Shown one piece after another: positions 8,401 through 16,620 of a DNA stretch of 30,630 nt. The stretch's first letter is position 1, and every line of letters starts with the position of its first letter. The notes beneath the pieces are model-generated. The model did not search any database, had not been told where the DNA came from, and saw only the letters and a list, made by a program, of their open reading frames with translations. The translations under genes were made by a program, and so were the position numbers. Source of the stretch: a virus; the IMG/VR virus record IMGVR_UViG_3300017748_000062, positions 1 to 30,630 of that record; one strand, given 5' to 3'.

Positions 8401-11400
8401 ACGCCCTTGAGTTCCTTATCGATAAAGGATACCCTTATTCTTTTTATTCTGAACAGTATGGGTTTCCTCGCCTAACAAGACCTCAGGTAAAAGAGTTTAA
8501 GGAGAAACTAAAAGCTGGTATCAAGAAGAGATACCCAGTCTTCTCTGTCAAAGAGGTCGCTACACTTTATAACATCGACCCCTCTAACATTGTAGTCCAA
8601 AAGAAAGGTGTAAGGGAGGGCAATAGGGGTCCGTTTCTTTTCAACAACGACCTCAAACAGATTAAAGCCCTCGTTGATGCGGGTCATAAAATCAAAACCC
8701 CCGACAACCTTAATAAGACAAAAGGTTACAACCCCTCGATTGTTATATTTAACAACGTGGTAGACTCAGTCAAAGGAGTCGACCCCGCTACTGGTGAGGT
8801 GATTACTTTAAATAAAGTGTCACTAGATAAGTCAGATATGTTTTCGGAGGTGGACATAGCTAGAGTCCTCCTTGACCGACACCTACTTGAAGGGGTTGAT
8901 CTGAAATCACTCAATACTATTATTGACGAGTTCAATATTGCAGGGTTTTACCCTAAGTTTACGAGTGATAACAAGGACATCATGGAGAAACTAGCGGCTC
9001 TCGATGAAGAAGAAAACCAGATCGACCCGCCCAATAAGAAAAAGTTTAAGAATGAAGAAGACTACCAAGCCGCAGTAGCGGCCTTCAACAGGGCCGCTAC
9101 TGAGAAAACTAAGATCCTTACAAAGCTGGCACAAGAAGGGGCAGACTTCGACGGGAAACAGTTCGTCCTACACGGCCCTATGGACATATCCGATGCGGTC
9201 CCAGCCATTAAAAAATGGATGTCTAAAAACTATGAGCAACTCGCTGAACGTAGCACCGCTACGGGGCGTAAGTTCGCAACAGCCACTAAACTTCACCGTC
9301 TCGGCTACAGAACAAGGGAAGGGGCAGATGAGTTTTTTGCTAAGGCGGCGGTCAAGTTCTATTTTGAACTGTCACTAGCTGTAAAAGTAGCGGGACTAAG
9401 AAAGATGCTCCTCGACAGGGGGTTCTTAGACATTGATGTGAAGGGCGGTAAACCTGTCTACTCCTTCAAAGAGGGTCTATTCCCTGAGATTGACCCAACT
9501 AAAACGGTTGGTGGGGACCCTGAATCCCGTGCCGTTAAGAGCAATCTAGGTGAAGTGGAGTCCGATGTGACTAACGCTATCATGTCTGCGTTCCCTATGG
9601 ATAGCATATCTCAATGGTTCCAGACTGATTTACTCGAAAAAGGCGAGTCGATCAACATTGGAAAAACAAAAACACCCGAAACGGACCTTGTTATATCCTC
9701 TAAGACAAGTAAGCTTCAACAGCTCGCAACCTACCTCTACTCTACTAACAAAGGTACAGGAAACTTCGGAACCGCTACCGCAGATGAGATGAAGAAAGTG
9801 AGGGCGTTAGACCAGAGGTCTATGGCAAAAGGAGGTAGGCAGTTAAAACTTACAAAGAACTGGGAGCACTTCGTTATTAAGCGGTCTATCGAGAAGCTTA
9901 TCAACTATAATGCCTATAATCCTACTAACTCTGTATCTCCTTTCCCTAACTTTTTACTAGCGGCTAAGAGGGCAGGCGACTCTATTAACAAGCAAGTATC
10001 TGACTTTATTAATAACGACAGGCTTGTTAGCGCGGGAGAACTTGGCGTCGAGCAGATGTCAGACACGACCCAGACCCAAGCAGAGCAGGACGTTGAAGAG
10101 ACTACAGAAGAAACTGGAATCGCTTCCCCTGAAGAAAGGGCTAAGGATTACGATGAGGTCTCTAGCGATGTTAGGGAATTGTTTAAAACTAGCCTCAACC
10201 AACTTGAGGCCCTTAAAGGTAGTAAACGGACTAAGTTACTTGATAACTTACGACTAATTTCTGGTAAATCAGAAGCTTTCACTAAAAAAGAAGGTGTAGT
10301 AGGTCCTTTAGTATCCACCCTCAATAGCTCATCTAAAGATCACCTAGCTTATCAGACCGCGTTCAGAGATCTACCCCCCGTTGTGCGGGCAATGTTCTAT
10401 GTAAGAGGGTATGACCCAACCCCTCAAGCAGAGGCGGAGCTAAAGGAAAAGTTCGGTCAAGCTCGTTTGGTTCTCTCACAGGACAACGCACCTAACTGGT
10501 TCTTAGGACTAGAGATTGAGGCGGTCGTTAATCGTAACCAAGAGGACGTAGACAGACTAGGTCTTGTCAACGGGGACCCCGCTTCTGTTGTTGAGGCGAT
10601 CAGAGAGATCTCTAAGACGGGTGTAGATGAGTCCCACCGACTGATAGCTAAACTACTCCTCCAGAATAAGGACGTGATCTTAGGATCTAAGTTCCTTATT
10701 AAGCAAGACAAGGACGCACAAGCCGGAGCGTTTGAGGTGTTCTCAGATGGAACGAGTCAGGTAACCCTTAACATCGCGGGTTACTACGGTAGCGGTGTAG
10801 AGTCTATTGTTCTTCACGAATACCTACACGCCCTTACGGACAAGCTTCTTAAGACAGACAAGGCGAAACTTACCCCTAAACAGAGGGCCGCTATCCAGCG
10901 TCTAGAGGGTCTCCGTAAGATCGTCCAGAAAGAATACGCTAGATCTTTGGAACTAGGTAGTAAAGAGAAGCTAGAGGTTAACTACGGCTTAACTAATATT
11001 TCAGAGTTCATCTCTACGATGTTCACCTCGACCGCGTTCCAGAACGCCGTTAGGGGAATGCCTCGTAAGGGTCTCGTTCAGCGGTTCGTCGATATCGTGA
11101 AGGACTTAATTGGGCTAGGTAAGAACACAAGACTCTCACGCGCTTTCGATGATCTGGTCGACTTCATTAACATGGATGTCTCAGAGAACCTGACACCACT
11201 CGCGAAGCTCGATACCTTTATCGAATCTCATGAGGTTACAGAAGCTTCACCGGAAGGTAAGATCTTCAGTAAGTTTATATCGGACATGAAGAAGGCAGTC
11301 GCCCCCGATACGACCGAAAGACTCTCAAGTTTCTCCGGTCTTGATACCGGAGCTACTTTGGATGCAGAAGGGCAAGCACAACTAGAAGAGATCCTTGAGC

Positions 11401-14400
11401 AAGCTGTAGCTCAGGTCATCCCGTCTAATGTTCCTGTAAAGTTAGTATCTGACATCACAGGCACCCCATTAGAGAACGACCCCAAGGCTGCCTTCATGGC
11501 AACGATTGTTGAGGAGGATGGGGTAGGCATCCCTACCATGTTCATCAACCAAGCTAACTTGGAGTCTTACTTAGCTGAGACAGGAGGAGAACTCTTCTCT
11601 CCTAAACTAACTAAGATGCTTACTGAGTCCCTGCTTAGTGAGGAGTTGATACACGTCACTGAGTTCAGGACAATATCTACTGAGGAACTTGACACGATAG
11701 TTGACTCATTAGCAGACAGCACACTAACGGGAATCGTATCTCAGTATACGGCTAAAAGTAGTAATACAGAACTCAGAGATAGACTCAACAAAGGTATCGC
11801 AGAGAACGATGCGGTAATTAAACGCCAGATCGTAGGAGAGAAGTTACGCATGTCTGTCCAGAAGATCATGCGGGGTTCTACCACTGAGGAAGATATCGCC
11901 TTCTACATGGGCGAGCCTTTCTTCGCTCGTATCCTTTTCCGTTACCTTGCGAACGTGTTCCGTAAAATATCTGCGAGGTATAACCTCCGTAAGGAGAACC
12001 CATACATGGCTGCCGCGATTAACGCGATGGCCCATGAGCTTAACTCGCTACGTCAAGGTAGTTTCTACGCATCAACAGTATCACGGTTTGATGTTAATAG
12101 GCCTAACGAATCGCTTGAAAACCTGAACCAAAGGTTAGCCGCCACCTTCGCGGGGGACCCTGATATAGAGATCGATGAGAACACCAGTCTTGCGGACGTT
12201 TACAAACGGTTCTCCCATCTAAAGGTTTTCGAGATCGCTTATGGGGTGTTTGAAAAGAAGAAATACACACCTAACAAAGGACTTAAGAGACTGCTGAATG
12301 GGGATAGTGATTCACGCGTTCTAGAATTAGATCTCCAAGCGGAGGCTGCCGCTAATGGGGTAACCCAGAAAACGATAAGTGACGCCGCGATTGTCATGGA
12401 CCTTCTAGAGAAGAGCCCAGAGGTTACTAATGATCTCCTCGCCGATTACTTAGGTAGGCCTGACAACTTAACTCCAGATGACAATGTCATGGAGGATATC
12501 CAACAGAGGCACCTTAGGCAGATCGCTATCGCGAAAGAGAAACTAGCGAGAGGGGAGACAACTGAGCCTATTGATTATAAAGCCTTAAAGAAAGCGCACT
12601 ACGACGCGCCCCTTGAGGCTTACCAGAAAAAGGTTCGGGCTCAACTCCTCACAAAGAGGGACGCCGCCGCTACTCAAATCGAGAAGAAGAACCCTAAGCT
12701 TTATCAAGCGTTGAAGAACATGCGGGACCATTTGGACGCGTTATCAAAGGTCTTCGCTGAACAATATGACGTTGATGGTAACCTAAAAATGGTCATCGAC
12801 CGTAATCTTGGTATCTACGTTATAAGACAATACAGGGCGTTCACTGAAGAGGGATACCTCGATAAGATACTCAAGGTCGCTTCCGGTCAGCGTGAAGTAG
12901 GCGATATCCGTATGGTTGAGAATTACGATAAGGCCCACGAGTTTATCGAAGGTCAGTTTATACAGCAGTTCGTCCGCGATAAGAGAAGCGAAGAGAAACA
13001 GAAGAACATCCCCCGCAGTAGGCGGTCAACAAAAGAACAGTTGGCGGACGAAGGGCGGATACAGCTCCATACAAAGGGGGGTCAGATTCAAGTCAGGCAA
13101 GCCATCGTCGCTTATCTCCAGTCACTTGATACCAGATATGGTAGCGTGAATGAGGTTACTAAACCAGCCGCCAGTATGTCGCGGGCTATCTTCGACCAAG
13201 TAAGGAGAAGACAGGACATCCCTAAACCTATCCGCGATCTTCTCGGCCAATACGATGAGTCGGATGTGGTTAATAATGTTGTCCGTTCTATTGATGCTAT
13301 AAACAAGGCCACCTCTAAGCAGTCCTTCATTAAGAACCTGATCCAACTCGGTCACCAAGATAAGAACCCTGATACAGGGTTCATATTCACGCAACAAGAA
13401 TTAGACACGCTCCAGTTAGATGGTAAGGCCTTACCTGCCCCCTCTATGTTGAACGTAAGAACGGGGGAGCCTTACGCATATAACGCGGATGTCGCTAAGT
13501 CAATTAAGGATGAGGTAGAACAGACCTATGATATAAGGGCAGACTACTATATTCCTGAAGAGGCATACTCCCACATTAGAAACCAGTTCAGACCGGAGCC
13601 TAGTGTGTCATCACTCTCGCCCGACAAACAAGCGGTAGAAGCAGCGGTGACACTTGTCAGAACGCTCACAGGAGCATCACTGGCGGCTAAGACTTTAGGG
13701 TCGTTCGGATTCTATGTCCGTAACGTGCTTGGTAACGCACTGTTCTTCGCCCCGATGAACGGTATGTCACCGATTACCGCATTGAAATCAATGAACTCAC
13801 TGCGACGCGCCTTTAGCCTATCTCCTACTAAAATGAAGGAGATCTCTGATTATGAGGCGAGACTTATCGCGCACAACGTGCTGGGGGGTGATATCACAGC
13901 GGGGTTGATTCGCGACATTGTTGATAGTAACTTCGATCCGAATGAGGCGAACAAGGAACTCAACGGCCTTCTCGATAAACTAAAAGCGGCCACTAAGAAG
14001 GCAGCCGACTCTAAGGCGGTTCAGAAGATCAAGACCCAGTTGTTCGACAGAGCCTTACTCCTTTCCGAAAGGGTGGATGCCTTCTACAAGATAGCTTACT
14101 TTGAACACGAGGTGAAGGTATACGAAGAGGCAGTGGCGTGGGACAAGGCGAACGGGAATGTAGGAGACCTCGCTACCTACTCCCCATACGAAATTGACAC
14201 AGCCGCCGCTCACAATGTCCGTAGGACATCGCAGTCCTACAAAGACAGATATGAGCTGGTCAAGACCCTCTCGTCTAAGTATGGATACTTACTCGCTCCG
14301 TTCTTAGGGTTCAAGACTGACATGCTCCGCATTACGTTTGACGGTATCCCTAAAACTATTTCTCGTGACCTAAAGAGCAACAACGCTGTTCTTAAGAAGC

Positions 14401-15413
14401 GGGGCTACCAGAGGGCTATCGGGCTCTCCACTGTAGCGGTTGGTTTTGGTATGATTATACCGACCGTCATGAGACTGATGTATGGTATAGGAGAAGAAGA
14501 GGATGAAAACTATCGTGAGACCGTCCCCCTCTACCACAAGAACGCGACCTTCATTTACTACCGCGATAGCGAGGGTGTTATAAGGGCTTACCCGTTCACC
14601 TTCCTCTTACCGTTCTCGGACTACGCGGAGCCCGCCCTTCGTCTCACAGAGCACACCATGAGAGGCGAGTTCGGAGAAGGTCTCCTAAAATCAACAGGTA
14701 TGATCTTTGGTAGTTACGCCGACGATCAGATATTCGCTGCCGCCATTAAAGACGCTATCGTCAACAAGGATGATGCGACAGGTGACCCGATCTTTGAGGA
14801 CGGTGACGGGTTCATGATTCCCGCTAAGATATTCAGCTACATTTATCAGAACTCGTTTGAGCCAAGAACCGCCAAGGCGTTGAGAGACGCCCTCAAGGCG
14901 AGCATGGGTGATGAACCTACTGATCCAGACAAGAGGGCGGCTGCTATCCTCATGAAGGAGCTATACCCTGTCAGAGGAAGTAAGGTGGATCCTGTCCGCG
15001 CTCTTTCTACCTTCATTGCCCGCAAGAGGTCAGAACGTAACCGACTTAGGTCGAAGCTCAACAAGCTCAAGTCACAAGGCTCCCTTACTGAAAGGGAGAT
15101 CGAAAGAATGGGCATCGAATACATCGAAGGCCTACGTCAGATTGACAGGAAGATCTTATCCGCTACTAAGTCTTTCGAGGCCTTTGGTCTTACACCTAGA
15201 CAAGGTAGACAGGTTCTCAGCGAGAGCTACTTAGGTATAGGTAAGGACAGACAGAAGAACCTCCTTAGGGGCCGTATGAGAGTGTCGAGAGTAAGTGAGG
15301 CCTTCAGAGAAGACGTAAAGTCTCTGGGCGAGGTAGGCACCCAGAGACTCCGTATCTTAGATAATATTATTAGAAAAAATTATCCTACGTTTATAAGGCT
15401 GGAAGACGATTAA
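5403..15413 (+). CDS. Giant internal-virion / polyvalent protein with zincin domain
   Basis: One uninterrupted frame of 3,336 residues, a third of the window. Features in order: an acidic helical N-terminal region; a Gly/Ala-rich hydrophobic stretch at about 605-630 (possible membrane segment); Lys/Ala-rich tracts at about 833-850 and 887-946, resembling histone H1 or AlgP tails; a metalloprotease motif VLHEYLHALTD with HEYLH at 1805-1809 and a possible third zinc ligand E1868 in NISEFIS; a degenerate EELIH at 2080-2084. The C-terminal region (about 2750-3336) has VRNVLGN, LSERVDAFYKIAYFEHE and a hydrophobic segment near 3005-3030, patterns I associate with phage polyvalent or ejected virion proteins. 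The likely role is ejection with the DNA, with peptidase activity on peptidoglycan, host or phage proteins. It is the size of the N4 virion RNA polymerase, but I found no polymerase motif. There is no Shine-Dalgarno; a TATAAT lies 5 nt upstream. Confidence 0.85.
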   Translation: MPELTPFQEWSPSSGPIADPIENRKQYSNYVREEYLKSGEYTPEVEEDILGATAKGLVEVEGVSPQDLEGTLSPPPLTFEDKTRILEKVLRTGYLYTEGRESSALYDFTNFIDDGSEEAQKRKQPIQEAAESFVEKYYNQAAKTAVARELTPYARIQADDGSITLIGGGAAEGLSPYKAYKQSLDSGMIQADDAPLIFRGQQKDEQGFEIFRYENVSTAFHAFQQVEESFFSDSINRLAEGMAETGELNEQDTEFLIRQLKEQVPAAKEIPEGDIVAALDYYVGRQSLNYTDFDDEDLSNNVRRFGLGQVAVHPQAMDNTEVFEATISQLADPEKEKLRADREAYREAAFTEYSQAFQRSYLADEWTTAVSEGKDKGMTNGEIIDAFTAEHDEESYGYIRNEVLGLVGNSIPESITDIVWGVGAMSGNEFARESLLENERDRQAKRRVAQILGEEVNWGIELSSMVAPVITDLTATALITKGTAGTATAAYLGTRLTAKGLMNTVIKGSLRQGAKESLEEAAERVSIDLIRKVGSKEATTANAKTAIQAYTKMLHSKVPTVSSIFITAGTRSGTMTYASVYDALGRTEEGKALTDEERHQRALKTGLIAAVTTGAITSAFTLGGLGGLESYLMTRATVGDARRMFTVLAKGLSASDETLTKSQFGQILGAITKKHAPKYFNAIAVPRGVAAVGMGAIGEGLEEGLDEYINTLIQTVATARDDLSFGELMAHTGTAAAYGATFGAGMQGARRAFSRISGASDVFETQESRKLMGERVREDMVSRLEEAGSPMSAEVVGEKLQGIIDKGEKVSADSAKETEEKPDEEPKEKAPEEKAAKKAAKKVAKKVAKDKVESETGGFVFTIENNDVGFVLEVKEKFSKTRKKVNKAAEETAAKETAAKETAAKKTDAKKAAKKVAAKKVAAKKAAKKAAKKAAKKAAKKAAKKVGKPSVTLEVKKKAVDRQPQENKKIAEDTIDDKEGNFGTETIETTEEQRDRQANDALEFLIDKGYPYSFYSEQYGFPRLTRPQVKEFKEKLKAGIKKRYPVFSVKEVATLYNIDPSNIVVQKKGVREGNRGPFLFNNDLKQIKALVDAGHKIKTPDNLNKTKGYNPSIVIFNNVVDSVKGVDPATGEVITLNKVSLDKSDMFSEVDIARVLLDRHLLEGVDLKSLNTIIDEFNIAGFYPKFTSDNKDIMEKLAALDEEENQIDPPNKKKFKNEEDYQAAVAAFNRAATEKTKILTKLAQEGADFDGKQFVLHGPMDISDAVPAIKKWMSKNYEQLAERSTATGRKFATATKLHRLGYRTREGADEFFAKAAVKFYFELSLAVKVAGLRKMLLDRGFLDIDVKGGKPVYSFKEGLFPEIDPTKTVGGDPESRAVKSNLGEVESDVTNAIMSAFPMDSISQWFQTDLLEKGESINIGKTKTPETDLVISSKTSKLQQLATYLYSTNKGTGNFGTATADEMKKVRALDQRSMAKGGRQLKLTKNWEHFVIKRSIEKLINYNAYNPTNSVSPFPNFLLAAKRAGDSINKQVSDFINNDRLVSAGELGVEQMSDTTQTQAEQDVEETTEETGIASPEERAKDYDEVSSDVRELFKTSLNQLEALKGSKRTKLLDNLRLISGKSEAFTKKEGVVGPLVSTLNSSSKDHLAYQTAFRDLPPVVRAMFYVRGYDPTPQAEAELKEKFGQARLVLSQDNAPNWFLGLEIEAVVNRNQEDVDRLGLVNGDPASVVEAIREISKTGVDESHRLIAKLLLQNKDVILGSKFLIKQDKDAQAGAFEVFSDGTSQVTLNIAGYYGSGVESIVLHEYLHALTDKLLKTDKAKLTPKQRAAIQRLEGLRKIVQKEYARSLELGSKEKLEVNYGLTNISEFISTMFTSTAFQNAVRGMPRKGLVQRFVDIVKDLIGLGKNTRLSRAFDDLVDFINMDVSENLTPLAKLDTFIESHEVTEASPEGKIFSKFISDMKKAVAPDTTERLSSFSGLDTGATLDAEGQAQLEEILEQAVAQVIPSNVPVKLVSDITGTPLENDPKAAFMATIVEEDGVGIPTMFINQANLESYLAETGGELFSPKLTKMLTESLLSEELIHVTEFRTISTEELDTIVDSLADSTLTGIVSQYTAKSSNTELRDRLNKGIAENDAVIKRQIVGEKLRMSVQKIMRGSTTEEDIAFYMGEPFFARILFRYLANVFRKISARYNLRKENPYMAAAINAMAHELNSLRQGSFYASTVSRFDVNRPNESLENLNQRLAATFAGDPDIEIDENTSLADVYKRFSHLKVFEIAYGVFEKKKYTPNKGLKRLLNGDSDSRVLELDLQAEAAANGVTQKTISDAAIVMDLLEKSPEVTNDLLADYLGRPDNLTPDDNVMEDIQQRHLRQIAIAKEKLARGETTEPIDYKALKKAHYDAPLEAYQKKVRAQLLTKRDAAATQIEKKNPKLYQALKNMRDHLDALSKVFAEQYDVDGNLKMVIDRNLGIYVIRQYRAFTEEGYLDKILKVASGQREVGDIRMVENYDKAHEFIEGQFIQQFVRDKRSEEKQKNIPRSRRSTKEQLADEGRIQLHTKGGQIQVRQAIVAYLQSLDTRYGSVNEVTKPAASMSRAIFDQVRRRQDIPKPIRDLLGQYDESDVVNNVVRSIDAINKATSKQSFIKNLIQLGHQDKNPDTGFIFTQQELDTLQLDGKALPAPSMLNVRTGEPYAYNADVAKSIKDEVEQTYDIRADYYIPEEAYSHIRNQFRPEPSVSSLSPDKQAVEAAVTLVRTLTGASLAAKTLGSFGFYVRNVLGNALFFAPMNGMSPITALKSMNSLRRAFSLSPTKMKEISDYEARLIAHNVLGGDITAGLIRDIVDSNFDPNEANKELNGLLDKLKAATKKAADSKAVQKIKTQLFDRALLLSERVDAFYKIAYFEHEVKVYEEAVAWDKANGNVGDLATYSPYEIDTAAAHNVRRTSQSYKDRYELVKTLSSKYGYLLAPFLGFKTDMLRITFDGIPKTISRDLKSNNAVLKKRGYQRAIGLSTVAVGFGMIIPTVMRLMYGIGEEEDENYRETVPLYHKNATFIYYRDSEGVIRAYPFTFLLPFSDYAEPALRLTEHTMRGEFGEGLLKSTGMIFGSYADDQIFAAAIKDAIVNKDDATGDPIFEDGDGFMIPAKIFSYIYQNSFEPRTAKALRDALKASMGDEPTDPDKRAAAILMKELYPVRGSKVDPVRALSTFIARKRSERNRLRSKLNKLKSQGSLTEREIERMGIEYIEGLRQIDRKILSATKSFEAFGLTPRQGRQVLSESYLGIGKDRQKNLLRGRMRVSRVSEAFREDVKSLGEVGTQRLRILDNIIRKNYPTFIRLEDD
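7901..8240 (+). repeat. Lys/Ala-rich coding repeats (AAKK units)
   Basis: Two blocks inside the giant gene, 7901-7950 and 8061-8240, are built from tandem GCTAAGAAAGCA-like 12-mers encoding AAKK, plus diverged AAKET and VAAKK units. They give a strongly basic helical tail of the kind found in histone H1-like and AlgP proteins. Such tracts bind DNA nonspecifically and change length by slippage. The opposite strand shows a spurious long frame here. Confidence 0.9.
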
Positions 15414-15711
15414 TGAAACCCTCCAAGCCTTCTGGCGAGTATGGGTATCTGAATTCTTCAACCTTGCTTATCAGTTTTTTGCATCTGTAAGGGCTTATCT
15501 CTAAGGCATACCCGACGGACTTGTAACCCATCCGAAGGTATTTGATACCCAGCCATGCAGCGTAACCGATGTATGGCTGGGTCTTTGATAAGTCATAATA
15601 CAGAGAAGGGTGGAGAAGGAGGTTGAGCCTGAAGTAATCCCTAAGCGTATCTTCCTTCTCCGTTATTTGGTGTTTGTAATCGACAACCCTCCATCGTTTA
15701 CGTCGACTCAT
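15391..15711 (-). CDS. Helix-turn-helix protein, possible regulator
   Basis: A 106-residue basic protein. Residues about 58-84 (YLRMGYKSVGYALEISPYRC) read as a helix-turn-helix: a helix ending in Gly-Tyr-Lys, then SVGYAL, a turn EIS, and a recognition helix PYRCKKLISKV. The N-terminus is very basic (MSRRKRWR). It is the last gene of the minus-strand unit and its 3' end overlaps the 3' end of the giant gene by 23 bp, convergently. Its ATG overlaps the upstream stop as ATGA, so translation is probably coupled. A role as transcription regulator of the block or of late genes is inference. Confidence 0.65.
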   Translation of the reverse strand: MSRRKRWRVVDYKHQITEKEDTLRDYFRLNLLLHPSLYYDLSKTQPYIGYAAWLGIKYLRMGYKSVGYALEISPYRCKKLISKVEEFRYPYSPEGLEGFINRLPAL

Positions 15712-15983
15712 TTGATAACCTCTTCAATAGCTTTGATTATCTTGTCAGTGTTATTGGCGTCAACAGAATGCACATCGTTAACATACAGCAATGCTGACGT
15801 GAAGTCCTCAAGAAGGGCCTGATGTTTAGTGCTAGTGGTTCTAATCGACAGGTTCTTAGACCACCCAACGATAGACCAGTTACCATCCTTAAGTTCACGG
15901 CAGCTTATCTTCACCGTATCATTAGTCTGGTATCCGTCTTCGTCAGTGTGTTCGACAATGACCGTAATATGTTCTGTGTCCAT
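15708..15983 (-). CDS. Small acidic protein, function unknown
   Basis: A 91-residue acidic protein beginning MDTEHITVIVEHTDEDGYQT. The first two thirds look beta-rich (ITVIVEH, TVKISCREL, WSIVGWSKNLSIRTT) and the end is helical (TDKIIKAIEEVIK). I recognise no family. It sits one base after the stop of the upstream gene and overlaps the downstream helix-turn-helix gene by ATGA, which supports it as a real member of the operon. Pairing with the HTH protein is possible but not shown. Confidence 0.65.
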   Translation of the reverse strand: MDTEHITVIVEHTDEDGYQTNDTVKISCRELKDGNWSIVGWSKNLSIRTTSTKHQALLEDFTSALLYVNDVHSVDANNTDKIIKAIEEVIK

Positions 15984-15984
15984 G

Positions 15985-16620
15985 TTAGTAGTCTAGTTGT
16001 TTTTCTTCTGTAAGTCCACCCCAAGCGTCTCTAATTACACACCAGATCGTAGCCTGATAATGGCAGGGGGCTTGTTCAACAGCCTTAGCTTCCTCAAGGG
16101 TTATATCCTCAAGCCGCTTGTATTGTCTATAGGTCGGCGCACCCTGACAGTCTACCCGACCCTCTTTTGGCTTAGTGATACACGCCCTTGTATGCCAGAC
16201 ATCTACCACTATACAGTTTGCAGTGCTTCCATGTAGGATAGTATCAGCGAACGCTGAAACCTTAGGTGAGGTAGCAAGCACGTCATCATCCCCTTCAAGG
16301 ATTCTCCACGCCTTGTTTTTGTTAGCGTTGAAGGTGCATACTCGCACGGACGCAGGGTCTTCACCCCTCGACCACGCTTTGCATAAGGACCACGCGTCAT
16401 CTATGTTCCTCTCCCACTTGTTACGTGGGGAGAGAGCGGCGATAACGGCTCCAGCCGTATGAACCTCGACTCCAGTGCAGGCGGAGATGTTAGTCGCTAC
16501 CTCCTCTGCTTCGTCATACCATAGACAACCCCTCATGTGTTGTTCTTCAGTCGCCTCGGAATACCACGCTCTGAGGGAGTTACGGACCTGTCTGTCAGTG
16601 TAATGTTTAATAAGTCTCAT
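15985..16620 (-). CDS. Phage protein with SPRxxWxxN motif (DUF7178-like)
   Basis: A 211-residue protein. Diagnostic stretches are IAALSPRNKWERN (about 60-72), a following helix DAWSLCKAW, FNANKNKAWRIL (about 98-109), SPKVSAFADTIL and IVVDVWHTRAC (about 136-147). I associate the order SPRxxWxxN, N-KA-IL, K-xAF, VDVWH with an uncharacterised phage family (DUF7178-like) whose layout recalls HhH-GPD DNA glycosylases. That relation is from memory and untested. If right, it could act on modified or damaged bases in phage or host DNA. It overlaps the upstream stop by one base (TAATG), so it is translationally coupled within the minus-strand unit. Confidence 0.7.
   Translation of the reverse strand: MRLIKHYTDRQVRNSLRAWYSEATEEQHMRGCLWYDEAEEVATNISACTGVEVHTAGAVIAALSPRNKWERNIDDAWSLCKAWSRGEDPASVRVCTFNANKNKAWRILEGDDDVLATSPKVSAFADTILHGSTANCIVVDVWHTRACITKPKEGRVDCQGAPTYRQYKRLEDITLEEAKAVEQAPCHYQATIWCVIRDAWGGLTEEKQLDY

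Noticed and set aside
5403-15413. N4-type virion RNA polymerase
   Set aside because: Size is similar but I could not find the TxxGR motif or the other single-subunit polymerase motifs in the translation.
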